DNA from: Streptomyces litmocidini
Lineage (GTDB): Bacteria; Actinomycetota; Actinomycetes; Streptomycetales; Streptomycetaceae
Reading direction: 5' to 3'
Length of the DNA: 64,000 nt
Assembly (NCBI RefSeq): GCF_014649755.1
Contig: NZ_BMTQ01000003.1
Span: 248,001-312,000 of the forward strand
This document shows, one piece after another, positions 39,114-51,155 of the stretch. How positions within the stretch are numbered: the first letter of the stretch is position 1; each line of letters begins with the position of its first letter. The position numbers and the translations under genes were made by a program. The notes beneath the pieces were generated by a model. It saw only the letters and a list, made by a program, of their open reading frames with translations. It was not told where the DNA came from and ran no database searches.

Positions 39114-40061
39114 TCACGAGGGCCGGCCGAGGACGCGCACGGCCTCCACGATCAGGTTCCAGAACGCGTCCGTGTCGACCTCCACGCCGACCTCGGTGTC
39201 GGCGGGCCGGCCCGTCACCCCGTGCAGGTCGACCACCGTCGCTCCCCGGGTGTGCGTGCCGTTCAGCTCCACCGTCACCGCCGCCCGCACCAGACTGACC
39301 AGTGACGGGTCGATGAGGTGGGCGACGGTGAGCGGATCGTGCAGCGGGGGCGCGTCGAAGCCGTACACCTCGCGGTACCTGGACGCGAAGTAGGTGAGCA
39401 GGTCGACGCAGAGCCCGCTCAGCGGGGTGCCGAGCGCGGCGATCCGGGCGACGACCTCGGCGGTGGCCCGCACCTGGTGGGTCGCGTTGAGGCCGAACAT
39501 CGTCACCGGCAGCCCGCTGCGGAAGACGATGTCCGCGGCTTCCGGATCGCACAGGATGTTGAACTCGGCGGCGGGCGTGGTGTTGCCACGCTCCGTCGAG
39601 CCGCCCATGAGCACGATCCGCTCGACGCGCGCGGCGAGTTCGGGGTGGGCGAGCAGGAAGACCGCGATGTTGGTGAGCGGTCCGGTCGGGACGAGCGTCA
39701 CCGGCGCGGGGTGCGCGAGCAGGGTGTCCCGGATGAGGGTGAGGGCGTCGCGCGGGTCCTGCGGGACCTCCGGTTCTCCCTCGCCGAAGCCGGGGCCGTC
39801 CAGGCCGGAGTCGCCGTGGATGTTCTCGGCGATCCGGGGCGGTGCGTGCAGCGGGCGGTCGCGGCCCGCCGCGATCGGCACGCCCCGGATCCCGGCCACG
39901 GAGCAGACCCGGCGGGCGTTGAGCGTGGTCTTCTCCAGGGTCTGGTTGCCCGCGACCGTGGTGATCGCGAGCAGTTCGATCGCGGGGTGGGCGGCGGCCA
40001 GCAGGATGTTGAAGGCGTCGTCGTGACCGGGGTCGCAGTCGAGAATCACGGGAACCGGCAT
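39114..40061 (-). CDS. Inosine-uridine type nucleoside hydrolase
   Basis: A 315-residue IunH family nucleoside N-ribohydrolase. The calcium-binding signature DCDPGHDD is at residues 8-15, and further conserved segments are TTVAGN, GPLTNIA, IVLMGG, EFNILCDPEAA and LHDPLTVAHL, the last with the family Asp. It hydrolyses nucleosides to base and ribose for salvage. ATG 40061 gives the canonical N-terminus; an ATG six codons upstream has no better ribosome site. Its base product could feed the nearby xanthine dehydrogenase. Confidence 0.92.
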   Translation of the reverse strand: MPVPVILDCDPGHDDAFNILLAAAHPAIELLAITTVAGNQTLEKTTLNARRVCSVAGIRGVPIAAGRDRPLHAPPRIAENIHGDSGLDGPGFGEGEPEVPQDPRDALTLIRDTLLAHPAPVTLVPTGPLTNIAVFLLAHPELAARVERIVLMGGSTERGNTTPAAEFNILCDPEAADIVFRSGLPVTMFGLNATHQVRATAEVVARIAALGTPLSGLCVDLLTYFASRYREVYGFDAPPLHDPLTVAHLIDPSLVSLVRAAVTVELNGTHTRGATVVDLHGVTGRPADTEVGVEVDTDAFWNLIVEAVRVLGRPS

Positions 40062-40421
40062 GTCCTCACCGTCCCACATCCGGTGCGGCGGACGAAGGAC
40101 CCGGGACCGGCCCACGGGCGGGGCGGCGCCCGGAACTCGCCCGTCCGGGCGCACGGGGCCTGCGGGTGGGTCCGGACGCCGGTTTCGGCGGGCGCTTCCG
40201 CGGTCCGGCCGGTGGCCGGAGGAGCACAGGAGCCTCCGGGCCGCCGGCGTCCGTACCGCCTCGGGCCGTCCCCGGCCGCCTCGGGCCGTCCCTGGCCACC
40301 TCAAGCCGTCCCCGGCCGTCTCGGGCCGGTCGGCCGTCTCGGGCCGACCTTGCCGTCTCGGGCCGACCTTGCCGTCTCCGGCCGTCTCCGGCCCTCCCCG
40401 GCCGTCTCGGGTCGTCCCCGG
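40062..40421. repeat. Intergenic degenerate tandem repeats
   Basis: A 360-nt gap. From about 40250 it consists of many short degenerate units of the form ccgtctcgggccg / gccgtccccggcc, ending at the P450 stop. No coding signal was seen in any frame. Slipped-strand variability is likely. Confidence 0.75.
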
Positions 40422-41612
40422 TCAGGCGTCCCAGGTCACCGGAAGGCTCTTGACGCCGTAGATGTCCGCGGTCTCCGGGCGCAGCTCCACCTCCTCGGCG
40501 GGGACGGCGAGGCGCAGCGTGGGGAAGCGCTCGAGCAGCGCGGCGAACGCGACCCTCATCTCGACGCGGGCCAGCTGGGCGCCCAGGCACAGGTGGATGC
40601 CGTGGCCGAAGGCCAGGTGGGCGGTGGGCTCCCGCCGGAGGTCGAGCTCGTGGGGGTCGGTGAAGCGCTCGGGGTCGCGGTTGGCGGTGTGGTACGACAG
40701 GACGACCGTGGTGCCGGCCTCGACGAGCTGTCCGCCGACCTCGACGTCCTCCAGCGCGGTCCGGTGGAACGTCTTGGCGACGCTCAGATAGCGCAGCAGT
40801 TCCTCCACCGCCCCGTCGACGAGCGCGGGATCGGCGCGCAGCGCGTCGAGCTGCTCCGGGTTCCGCAGCAGCGCGAAGGTGCCGAGGGAGAGCATGTTGG
40901 CGGTGGTGTCGAAGCCGGCCGCCAGGAGGATGAGGCTGATGCCCTTCAGCTCCTCGTCGGTCAGGTCGCTGTCGGTGAGTTCGCTGAGGACGTCGTCGGT
41001 GGGGTTCGCGCGCTTGGCGGCCACCAGCCGCGCCAGGTACTCCTGGGTGGCGGTGTAGGCCGCGATCAGCTCCTCGTCGCCGACCTCCCCGCCCATGAAC
41101 TTGTCGATCTGCTCCTGGAAGGACGCCCGGTCCTCGTACGGCACGCCCAGGATCTCGCAGATCACGATGGTGGGGATGGGCTTGGCGAACGCGGTCACCA
41201 GGTCCGCCGAGGGGCCGGCCGCCTCCATCGCGTCCAGACGGTCGGCGGTGATCTGCTCGATCCGCTCGGTGAGCAGACGCATCCGCCGTGCGGTGAACTT
41301 GCCCACGAGCGGCTTCCGGTAGCGGCTGTGCTCCGGCTCGTCCATGAGGAGGAACTCGCCGGGCGGCGCCGGGGGGAGCTCGAAGTCGACCACGTTCAGG
41401 AGGTCCTTGCGCGAGCTGAACCGCGGGTCGGCCAGGACCGACCGGACGAGGTCGTATCCGGTGATCAGCCAGCCGGGTTTCCCGCCGGGGTGGGTGCAGC
41501 GGCTGATCGGGCCGTGCCCACGGGCCTCGATCAGCTCCGCCGGCGGGTCGAAGGGGCAGCCGGGCGGACGCTCGGTCGGCAGCGTCGTGACGGTGTGGAC
41601 GGACTCGGTCAT
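40422..41612 (-). CDS. Cytochrome P450 (bacterial class I)
   Basis: A 396-residue soluble P450 of CYP107/CYP105-like type. It has I-helix AGFDTT for oxygen activation, ExxR in EELLRYL, the PERF-region NRDPERFTDPHELDL and the haem-binding loop FGHGIHLCLGA with the axial Cys. The substrate is unknown; it has no adjacent ferredoxin or reductase and no biosynthetic partners, so it is likely served by redox partners elsewhere. ATG 41612 has GGGGAATGCC upstream. An AT-rich promoter region precedes it. Confidence 0.93.
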   Translation of the reverse strand: MTESVHTVTTLPTERPPGCPFDPPAELIEARGHGPISRCTHPGGKPGWLITGYDLVRSVLADPRFSSRKDLLNVVDFELPPAPPGEFLLMDEPEHSRYRKPLVGKFTARRMRLLTERIEQITADRLDAMEAAGPSADLVTAFAKPIPTIVICEILGVPYEDRASFQEQIDKFMGGEVGDEELIAAYTATQEYLARLVAAKRANPTDDVLSELTDSDLTDEELKGISLILLAAGFDTTANMLSLGTFALLRNPEQLDALRADPALVDGAVEELLRYLSVAKTFHRTALEDVEVGGQLVEAGTTVVLSYHTANRDPERFTDPHELDLRREPTAHLAFGHGIHLCLGAQLARVEMRVAFAALLERFPTLRLAVPAEEVELRPETADIYGVKSLPVTWDA

Positions 41613-41653
41613 GGCATTCCCCGATCTCGCGGCATCAGTGGGCGATGCACCCG

Positions 41654-41682
41654 AAGCTATGTTGCGTTCACATTTTCGTCAA
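41654..41682 (-). promoter_or_regulatory. Putative P450 promoter
   Basis: On the minus strand TTGACG (41682-41677), a 17-nt spacer and TAGCTT (41659-41654) form a plausible HrdB promoter about 40 nt before the P450 start, in the most AT-rich stretch of the region (41650-41730). TTGAT/TTGAC half-sites overlapping it may bind a regulator. Confidence 0.45.
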
Positions 41683-41732
41683 CGATCGATAATCAACAAC
41701 TCCAGCTCAACAAGGCTAAATTGATGCAATGA

Positions 41733-41760
41733 CCCTGCACCTGAATGCAACGGTGCAGGG
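41733..41760. promoter_or_regulatory. Inverted repeat upstream of the P450 gene
   Basis: CCCTGCAC (41733-41740) and GTGCAGGG (41753-41760) are perfect 8-bp arms with a 12-nt loop. It may be an operator or terminator-like structure. From 41761 to about 42010 nothing else was recognised. Confidence 0.4.
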
Positions 41761-42018
41761 TGGGGATCCGCCCTGGGTCTGATCCGGAAGACAGGCCCGG
41801 GCCTCCGCCCCGACGACGGCGGCCGGCTCCGGGGCCTCCCTCCGCGCGATCAGCGGGCCGGGGGCTCCGAACGGGAACGGGACGAGCACCGGGACGACGA
41901 CGAGGCGGGACAGCTGCAGCGCCGCACGGCACACCCTCGGAACGGCCCGCGGAACCGTCCCACCGGTGTTTCGGTCGAGAGCCATCCGGTTCACAGACGT
42001 ACGCGGCTCGGACGGCTC

Positions 42019-42048
42019 TTGACCTCGGTGAGCGCCGGGCATTAATTT
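42019..42048 (+). promoter_or_regulatory. Putative promoter of xdh operon with overlapping dyad
   Basis: TTGACC (42019-42024), 18-nt spacer, TAATTT (42043-42048). The dyad GAGCGC (42030-42035)/GCGCTC (42049-42054) brackets the -10, a position suited to repression. Confidence 0.5.
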
Positions 42049-42092
42049 GCGCTCAGCATCGACCCATGACGATCAAGAGGAGGCGATCGCGG

Positions 42093-42170
42093 ATGAACAC
42101 CAGCTCCGACCTGAGCCGCCTCGCCCACACCACGGTCTGGGTCCCGGGTCGCATCGCCCACGGCTGCTGA
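42093..42170 (+). CDS. Short leader-like ORF upstream of xdhA
   Basis: A 25-residue ORF preceded by AGAGGAGG, starting 45 nt after the predicted -10 and ending in an Ala-His-Gly-Cys tail. It precedes xdhA by 186 nt. It could be a translated leader peptide that couples Cys or Fe-S status to expression of the iron-sulphur enzyme, or a fortuitous ORF. Nothing in it matches a known family. Confidence 0.4.
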   Translation: MNTSSDLSRLAHTTVWVPGRIAHGC

Positions 42171-42356
42171 CGACGCCGTTCCTCCCGTGCCCGCTCGCGG
42201 CACGTCTCCGCCTTCCCTTCACCCTTTCCCGGCACGCCGCCGCCGCGTGCCGTTCCGCGCCCGCTTCCCTGACGTGGCGCGTCCGAACACAGAAAGCTGC
42301 CCGACATTGGCGAACATGAGGAATCGACCCATCGCGCACGGAATCGAGGGCCCGTC

Positions 42357-43816
42357 ATGGTAGCGGCGCGCATCACCGTCAACGGAGAAGAAGCACCGAT
42401 CGCACCGGCCCCGGCCCACACCACGGTGCTGGACTTCCTGCGCGAGCGGGGACTCACCGGCACCAAGGAGGGCTGCGCCGAGGGGGAATGCGGCGCCTGT
42501 TCGATCCTGGTGGCCCGCCCCGGGGTGGACAAGCCCACCGACTGGGTGGCGGTCAACGCCTGCCTTGTCCCGGTCGCCGCGCTCGACGGCCAGGAGGTCG
42601 TCACCTCCGAGGGCCTCGCCACCGCCGGCGCGCCCGGCACGCCGCCCGTCCTGCACCCCGTCCAGGAGGAGATGGCGGTCCGCGGCGGCTCCCAATGCGG
42701 CTACTGCACACCGGGGTTCGTCTGCAGCATGGCGGCCGAGTACTACCGTCCCGACCGCTGCGCGCACGCGGACGCGGAAGGCGGATCCGGCGCCGAGCAC
42801 GGCCCCAACGGTTTCGACCTGCACGCGCTGAGCGGGAACCTGTGCCGTTGTACGGGCTACCGCCCGATCCGCGACGCCGCGTTCGCCGTCGGCACGCCCA
42901 CCGACGAGGACCCCCTCGCGCGGCGCCGCGAACAGGCCCCGCCCGCGCCGGTCGCCACCGCGTACGTCCGGGACGACAGCGCGTTCCTGCGGAAGGGCAC
43001 CCTGCCCGAGACCCTGCGGCTGCTGCGCGAGCGGCCCGACGCGGTGGTCGTGGCCGGCTCCACCGACTGGGGCGTGGAGGTCAACATCCGTTCCCGGCGC
43101 GCCGGTTGCGTGGTCGCCGTCGACCGGCTCCCCGAACTGCGGGAGCTGCGCGTCGGGTCCGACGCCATCGAGATCGGCGCGGCGCTGACCCTCACCGAGA
43201 TCGAGCGCCGCCTCGGCGGCGAAGTCCCGCTGCTCGCGGAGCTGTTCCCCCAGTTCGCCTCCCGCCTCATCCGCAACGGCGCGACCCTCGGCGGCAATCT
43301 GGGCACCGGGTCCCCCATCGGCGACAGCCCGCCGGCACTGCTCGCGCTGGAGGCGTCGGTGGTCCTCGCCGACGCCGACGGCGAGCGCGAGGTCCCCCTC
43401 GCCGAGTACTTCACCGGCTACCGGCAGAGCGTGCGCCGGGCCGACGAGCTGATCCGCTCGGTGCGGATCCCGCTGCCCCTGTCGCCGGTCACGGCCTTCC
43501 ACAAGATCGCCAAGCGGCGCTTCGACGACATCTCCAGCGTGGCCGTCGCCTTCGCGCTCGACGTCCGGGACGGGGTCGTCCGCAAGGCGCGCATCGGCCT
43601 GGGCGGCGTCGCCGCCACCCCGATCCGCGCCCTCGCCACCGAGGCGGCCCTGGAGGGCAGGCCGTGGACGGCGGAGACCGTCGAGGCCGTGGCGCCGGTG
43701 CTGCGGGACGAGGGCACGCCGATGGACGACCACCGGGCCAGCGCCGCCTACCGCTCCGCGATGCTCGGCCGGAGCCTGCTGAAGCTGTACACGCGAACCA
43801 CCGAGGCGGTGTCGTC

Positions 43817-43820
<4 letters not shown>
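42357..43820 (+). CDS. xdhA: Xanthine dehydrogenase small subunit (2Fe-2S/FAD)
   Basis: A 487-residue fusion of the Fe-S and FAD domains. The N-terminal plant-type cluster ligands are Cys40, Cys45, Cys48 and Cys69. The second, helical cluster has Cys114, Cys117, Cys163 and Cys165 (QCGYCTPGF...LCRCTGYRP). The FAD domain shows VVVAGSTDWGVEV and RNGATLGGNLGTGSPIGDSPPALLAL. It transfers electrons from the Mo site to NAD. The stop overlaps the xdhB start (ATGA). Confidence 0.95.
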
Positions 43821-47003
<3,183 letters not shown>

Positions 47004-47008
47004 GGCCC

Positions 47009-47046
47009 CCGCACGAGCCCGTCGCGAAGGTGACGGGCTCGTGCGG
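47009..47046 (+). terminator. Terminator of xdhABC
   Basis: Perfect 15-bp arms (47009-47023 and 47032-47046) with an 8-nt loop begin 6 nt after the xdhC stop. Confidence 0.88.
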
Positions 47047-47199
47047 ACGGGCCCCGGCGAGGGGGCGGCGGCACGCGTGGGGAAGCGGCACGTGACGGGG
47101 CGGGGACGCGGCGGGGGATCGAGCACTGCCCGGTGACGGCCCGGATCGGGGCGGTCGGCGGCCGCTGGATCCCGACGGCACCGCGCTGCGCTCCGCCGG

Positions 47200-50034
47200 T
47201 CACCGCCTCAGCTTGAGCCGGACCGCCTCCGCGTCGTCGTGCCGGAGCCCGTCGAGCAGTTCCCAGGCCCGCTGCCACGCCTCCCCGGCGCGCTCCGGCC
47301 GCCCGGCCGCCGACTCGGCGTCGCCGAGGTGGTCGAGCGAGACGGCCTCGTGGTACGGCGAGCCGACCTCGCGCAGGCCCTCCGCCGCGAGCCGGAAGCA
47401 GTGCGCCGCCCGCTCCAGGTCACCCGTCTCCTGGTGCACGACGCCCAGGCTGTCCCAGGTGAGGGCCAGGCTGCGCCGGTCCCCGAGCTCCTCGAAGACC
47501 CGGCGGGCCGCGTCGCACATGGCCAGCGCCTCGGCGTGGTCGCCGAGGAGCGCGTGGAAATAGCCCACGTTGTTGAGGGCCTTGGCCTCTCCGCTCCGGT
47601 GGCCGGCCTCCCGGAAGAGCCCGAGGGCCCGCTCGTTGTGGTGCAGCGCCTCCTCGGGACGGTCCTGCTGTTCGTGGCGGCCCGCGAGGTCGAGGTGGAC
47701 GTCGGCCTGGCCGAGCAGGTTCCCCTCGGCGGTGAACAGTTCGAGGGCCCGGTCCAGATGCGCCCCGGCCTCGGCGTCCCGGGAGCCCCAGCGCAGGGCC
47801 GCGGCCAGACTCCGGTGGGCCCGTGCCCGGGCGGCCGGGTCGTCCATGCGCTCCGCCGCCTCCAGCGCGGCCGTCTGGACGGCCGCCGCGTCCGCCCAGT
47901 GGCCGCCCCAGTTGAGGTACGTCTTCAGCACGTAGGCCAGCTGCCAGCACTCCAGGTCGAGGCCGGCCGCACCGGCCCGGACGACGGTCTCCACGAGGGC
48001 CGCGTGTTCGCCGGTGAACCACTCCCGGGCCTCTCCGACGTCCGCGAGGCGCTCGGGACGCACGCCCCGTCCCGCCGCCGCCAGGGGCGGGTCCACGGGC
48101 GCCAGCTGGGGGTCCATGAGCAGCGCGCCCCGCTGCGCGGTGTGGAGGTAGTGCTCGGTCACGCGCCTCAGGGCGGTTCCGCGGCTCGTGCCGGGGTCGG
48201 CCTGTTCGCCGAGTTCCACCGCGTAGGCGCGCAGGAGGTCGTGGAAGGCGTATCTGCCGTCCTCGCCCTCGGCGACGAGGTTGGCCTCGGCCAGCTCGGT
48301 CAGCAGGGCGTGCACCCGGGACGCCGGGAGCGCCGAGAGGCTGCCCGCCACGGCGGCGGTGATCCCGGGCCCGGGGTGGACGGCGAGCAGCCGGAAGAGG
48401 CGTGCGGCGTCGGTGCTCAGCGTCTCGTACGACCAGGAGAGCACCGCCCGGACGTCGCTGCGGGCGTCGCTGCCGGTGAAGGCGTCGAGGCCGCGGGCGC
48501 GGCGCAGTCGTTCGACGAGCCGGGTCATGCCGAGGGCGGGGGTGACCGCCGCCCGGGCTCCCACGACGGCCAGGGCCAGGGGGAGGCGCGCGGTCAGTTC
48601 GACGACCTCGTCGACGGCTCGGGGGTCGGCCGTGACGCGGGCGCGTCCGACGCGCGCCGTGAGGAGTTCCCGCGCCTCGTCGCGCGACAGCACGTCGAGT
48701 GCCACGGGCTGGGCGTCCTCGACGGCGACGAGGCCGAGGAGCTGGTCCCTGCTGGTCACGACGGTGAGGCTGGTCGCGGACCCGGTGAGCAGCGGCCGCA
48801 CGTGCTCGGCGTCGCGGGCGTTGTCCAGCAGGATCAGGTAGCGGCGGCCGTCCGTCAGCGTGCGGTAGAGGGCGGTCCTGGCCTCCCGGGAGGCGGGGAC
48901 GCGTGCGTGCGGCACGCCCAGGCCTTCCAGGAGGCCGCGCAGGGCGCTGTCCGGTGTGACGGCGGATCCGTCCGGGGCGAAGCCGCGCAGGTTCAGATGG
49001 AGCTGGCCGTCGGGGAACTCCGCGCGGACGCGGTGTGCCCAGTGGACCGCGAGGGTCGTCTTGCCGACGCCGCCGGGGCCGGAGATGACGATCGGGCCCG
49101 TGCCCGCGTGCCCCCGGGCGTCCTCGAGGAGGCCGTCGAGCCGCGCGAGGGCCGTCCGTCGCCCCGAGAAGTAGCGCGAGACCGGAGGGAGCTGGGCCGG
49201 GATATGGGGTCCGGCGGGCGTCGCGGGGCCGTTCCCGGGCGCCGGTGCGGCGCCGGGCGGGGACGCCGGGGTCCGTCGCGGGATCTCGGTGTGGCCCCGC
49301 AGGATGTCCGTCAGCGCCTCCTGCACGGCGCGGCCGGGCGAGACGCCCAGCTCGTCCGCCAGGATCTTGCGGAGCCGGTGGAAGACCGCCAGGGCCTCCG
49401 CCTGGCGGTCGGTGCGGTGCAGGGCCACCATGAGGTGGCGGTGGAACCCCTCGCGCAGGGGGTGCTGTTCGGTGAGCGCGTACAGTTCCGCGGCCAGGCC
49501 GTCGTACCGGCCGAGCCGCAGGTCGGCCTCGCAGCGCCACTCCAGGGCGACGAGCCTCGCCTCGTCGAGGGCCTGGAGGCCGGGGCCGTACGGCAGGTCG
49601 TCGCCGAGGCCGGGCAGGTCCGCGAGGGGGCTTCCCCGCCAGAGCCCGAGCGCCGTCGCGCACGCCCGTCGCACGGTCTCCCAGTCCTCGCGGAGGCGTG
49701 CGCTGCGGGCGGCGGCGAGGAGGTCCTCGTGCCGGTCGCTGTCGAGGGCGCCGCGGTCCACGTCCAGGAGGTATCCGGGCGGCACCGAGCGGAGGCGGCC
49801 GGCGCCCTCGGGGCCGAGGGCCCTGCGCAGGCGCGTCACGTGGTTGTGCAGGGAGCTGGAGGCCGTGGCGGGCAGGTCCGTGCCCCACAGGGCGGCCTTG
49901 AGCTCGTCGGAGGAGACCACCTGGCCGCGTTTCAGGAGCAGGATGCCGAGGAGGAGCCGGACCTTCGCGCTGCCTATGACGAGAGGGCCGGCGGCGTCCT
50001 GCGCCGTGAGGGGGCCGAGCAGACCGAAACGCAT
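47200..50034 (-). CDS. AfsR/SARP-type transcriptional regulator
   Basis: A 944-residue SARP-STAND regulator. An OmpR-type winged helix covers about residues 1-95 (RLLLGILLLKRGQVVSSDEL, LHNHVTRLRRALG). The bacterial transcriptional activation domain follows at 98-245. After a Pro/Ala linker comes an NB-ARC ATPase domain with Walker A GPGGVGKTT (319-327) and Walker B LILLDNA. Tetratricopeptide repeats fill about 690-940. Such proteins activate secondary-metabolite or morphology genes on ATP and partner binding. No biosynthetic cluster is adjacent, so the targets are unknown. It is divergent from the VOC gene. Confidence 0.92.
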   Translation of the reverse strand: MRFGLLGPLTAQDAAGPLVIGSAKVRLLLGILLLKRGQVVSSDELKAALWGTDLPATASSSLHNHVTRLRRALGPEGAGRLRSVPPGYLLDVDRGALDSDRHEDLLAAARSARLREDWETVRRACATALGLWRGSPLADLPGLGDDLPYGPGLQALDEARLVALEWRCEADLRLGRYDGLAAELYALTEQHPLREGFHRHLMVALHRTDRQAEALAVFHRLRKILADELGVSPGRAVQEALTDILRGHTEIPRRTPASPPGAAPAPGNGPATPAGPHIPAQLPPVSRYFSGRRTALARLDGLLEDARGHAGTGPIVISGPGGVGKTTLAVHWAHRVRAEFPDGQLHLNLRGFAPDGSAVTPDSALRGLLEGLGVPHARVPASREARTALYRTLTDGRRYLILLDNARDAEHVRPLLTGSATSLTVVTSRDQLLGLVAVEDAQPVALDVLSRDEARELLTARVGRARVTADPRAVDEVVELTARLPLALAVVGARAAVTPALGMTRLVERLRRARGLDAFTGSDARSDVRAVLSWSYETLSTDAARLFRLLAVHPGPGITAAVAGSLSALPASRVHALLTELAEANLVAEGEDGRYAFHDLLRAYAVELGEQADPGTSRGTALRRVTEHYLHTAQRGALLMDPQLAPVDPPLAAAGRGVRPERLADVGEAREWFTGEHAALVETVVRAGAAGLDLECWQLAYVLKTYLNWGGHWADAAAVQTAALEAAERMDDPAARARAHRSLAAALRWGSRDAEAGAHLDRALELFTAEGNLLGQADVHLDLAGRHEQQDRPEEALHHNERALGLFREAGHRSGEAKALNNVGYFHALLGDHAEALAMCDAARRVFEELGDRRSLALTWDSLGVVHQETGDLERAAHCFRLAAEGLREVGSPYHEAVSLDHLGDAESAAGRPERAGEAWQRAWELLDGLRHDDAEAVRLKLRR

Positions 50035-50310
50035 CTGTGTGACTCCAGGCTGGGTGGATCGGATGACCGCGTACGTCGGTGGACGGGGTGGTCACCGGTT
50101 GTACGCCACACCCCACGCCCCAGGCGAACCAGACACGCGTTCACATCCGGAACGTCTTTTCGCACATGGGGAGTCGGGCGGTCCGGCGGCGCGCCTGCCC
50201 GTCCGGCGCCGCTCGACGGCGACGATCGTCCGGCGGGGCGAGTCCGCGGGTTCCGCCCGCCGCCACCGTACGACCTTGTCCGTGTGTCACGAGATGCCAG
50301 GAGACCCAGC

Positions 50311-50751
50311 ATGACGATCCAGCGGATGGACAACGTCCTCATCGTGGTCGAGGACCTCGACGCCGTCGTGGCGTTCTTCGTCGAGCTCGGCATGGAACCG
50401 GAAGGCAGGATGCCCGTCGAGGGACAGTGGGTGGACCGTGTCATCGGGATCGACGGTTCCCGGCAGGAGATCGCCATGCTGCGGACCCCGGACGGTCACG
50501 GCCGGATCGAGCTGGCGAAGTTCCACGCGCCGGAAGCGGTCGACGCCGGGACGCGGGACGCGCCGGCGAACACGCTGGGCATCCGGCGCGTCATGTTCGC
50601 CGTCGACGACATCGACGACACCGTCACCCGCCTGCGCGCCCACGGCGGCGAACTCGTCGGCGAGGTGGTCCGGTACGAGGACGTCTACCGGCTCTGCTAC
50701 CTCCGCGGCCCCGAGGGCATCCTCGTCGGACTGGCCGAGCAGCTCGCCTGA
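50311..50751 (+). CDS. VOC family (glyoxalase/bleomycin-resistance-like) protein
   Basis: A 146-residue single-chain VOC protein with two beta-alpha-beta-beta-beta units: MDNVLIVVEDLDAVVAFFVELG at the start, RIELAKFHAP in the middle and RRVMFAVDDIDDTVTRL opening the second half, ending LRGPEGILVGLAEQL. Catalytic or binding specificity is not apparent. ATG 50311 follows AGGAGACCC. It is monocistronic and ends before a 52-nt perfect hairpin. Confidence 0.85.
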   Translation: MTIQRMDNVLIVVEDLDAVVAFFVELGMEPEGRMPVEGQWVDRVIGIDGSRQEIAMLRTPDGHGRIELAKFHAPEAVDAGTRDAPANTLGIRRVMFAVDDIDDTVTRLRAHGGELVGEVVRYEDVYRLCYLRGPEGILVGLAEQLA

Positions 50752-50774
50752 AGCACATCGGACGCCTCGGCTCC

Positions 50775-50826
50775 GGCACGGCGGACGGCGTCGGCCCGGA
50801 TCCGGGCCGACGCCGTCCGCCGTGCC
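50775..50826 (+). terminator. 26-bp perfect stem terminator
   Basis: Arms 50775-50800 and 50801-50826 are exact reverse complements without spacer, 23 nt after the VOC stop. It also insulates the leader-peptide transcript that starts beyond it. Confidence 0.9.
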
Positions 50827-50890
50827 CGCACCGTCGGATGCGGGCGCTCATCACTGGCGCCGCGCGACGGAGTTGTGTTTTCCTGAACCC

Positions 50891-50959
50891 ATGAGCCTTC
50901 TCGTGACGCGCCGGCACGTGGACTACGTGCGCGTCACGACCATGGCGTGTTTCCGCTGA
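50891..50959 (+). CDS. Cys-containing leader peptide
   Basis: A 22-residue ORF: MSLLVTRRHVDYVRVTTMACFR. The LVTRRHVD..RV core and a Cys near the end are the hallmark of the leader peptides found upstream of sulfur-assimilation genes in Streptomyces and mycobacteria, where ribosome stalling or passage at Cys codons adjusts downstream expression. It lies 196 nt ahead of the DUF1684 gene, the only gene it could control here. That pairing is unusual. Confidence 0.75.
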   Translation: MSLLVTRRHVDYVRVTTMACFR

Positions 50960-51155
50960 CACCGAGGCCCCGACCCGGCGTCCGGACACCGACGCGCTCG
51001 CCCCGACGGCTCCCGGGCGCCTGCTGACGGCCTCGTCCTGCCCCGCGCTCCGTTCCCTCCGCCCGTCCCCGCCGACGCCCTCGGGCCCGGCGCGGCCCCG
51101 GCGACGGACACGCGACCGCGCCCACCACCCCGTCCCCCACCGCAGGAGGAGAAGC

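Noticed and set aside
35662..39552. Long minus-strand open frame opposite the subtilase
   Set aside because: The plus strand has the full Asp/His/Ser subtilase signature; the opposite frame is only a shadow of high third-position GC.
47200..50034. SARP regulator as part of an antibiotic gene cluster in the window
   Set aside because: Neighbours are xdhC and a VOC protein; no polyketide, peptide or terpene synthase gene is present.
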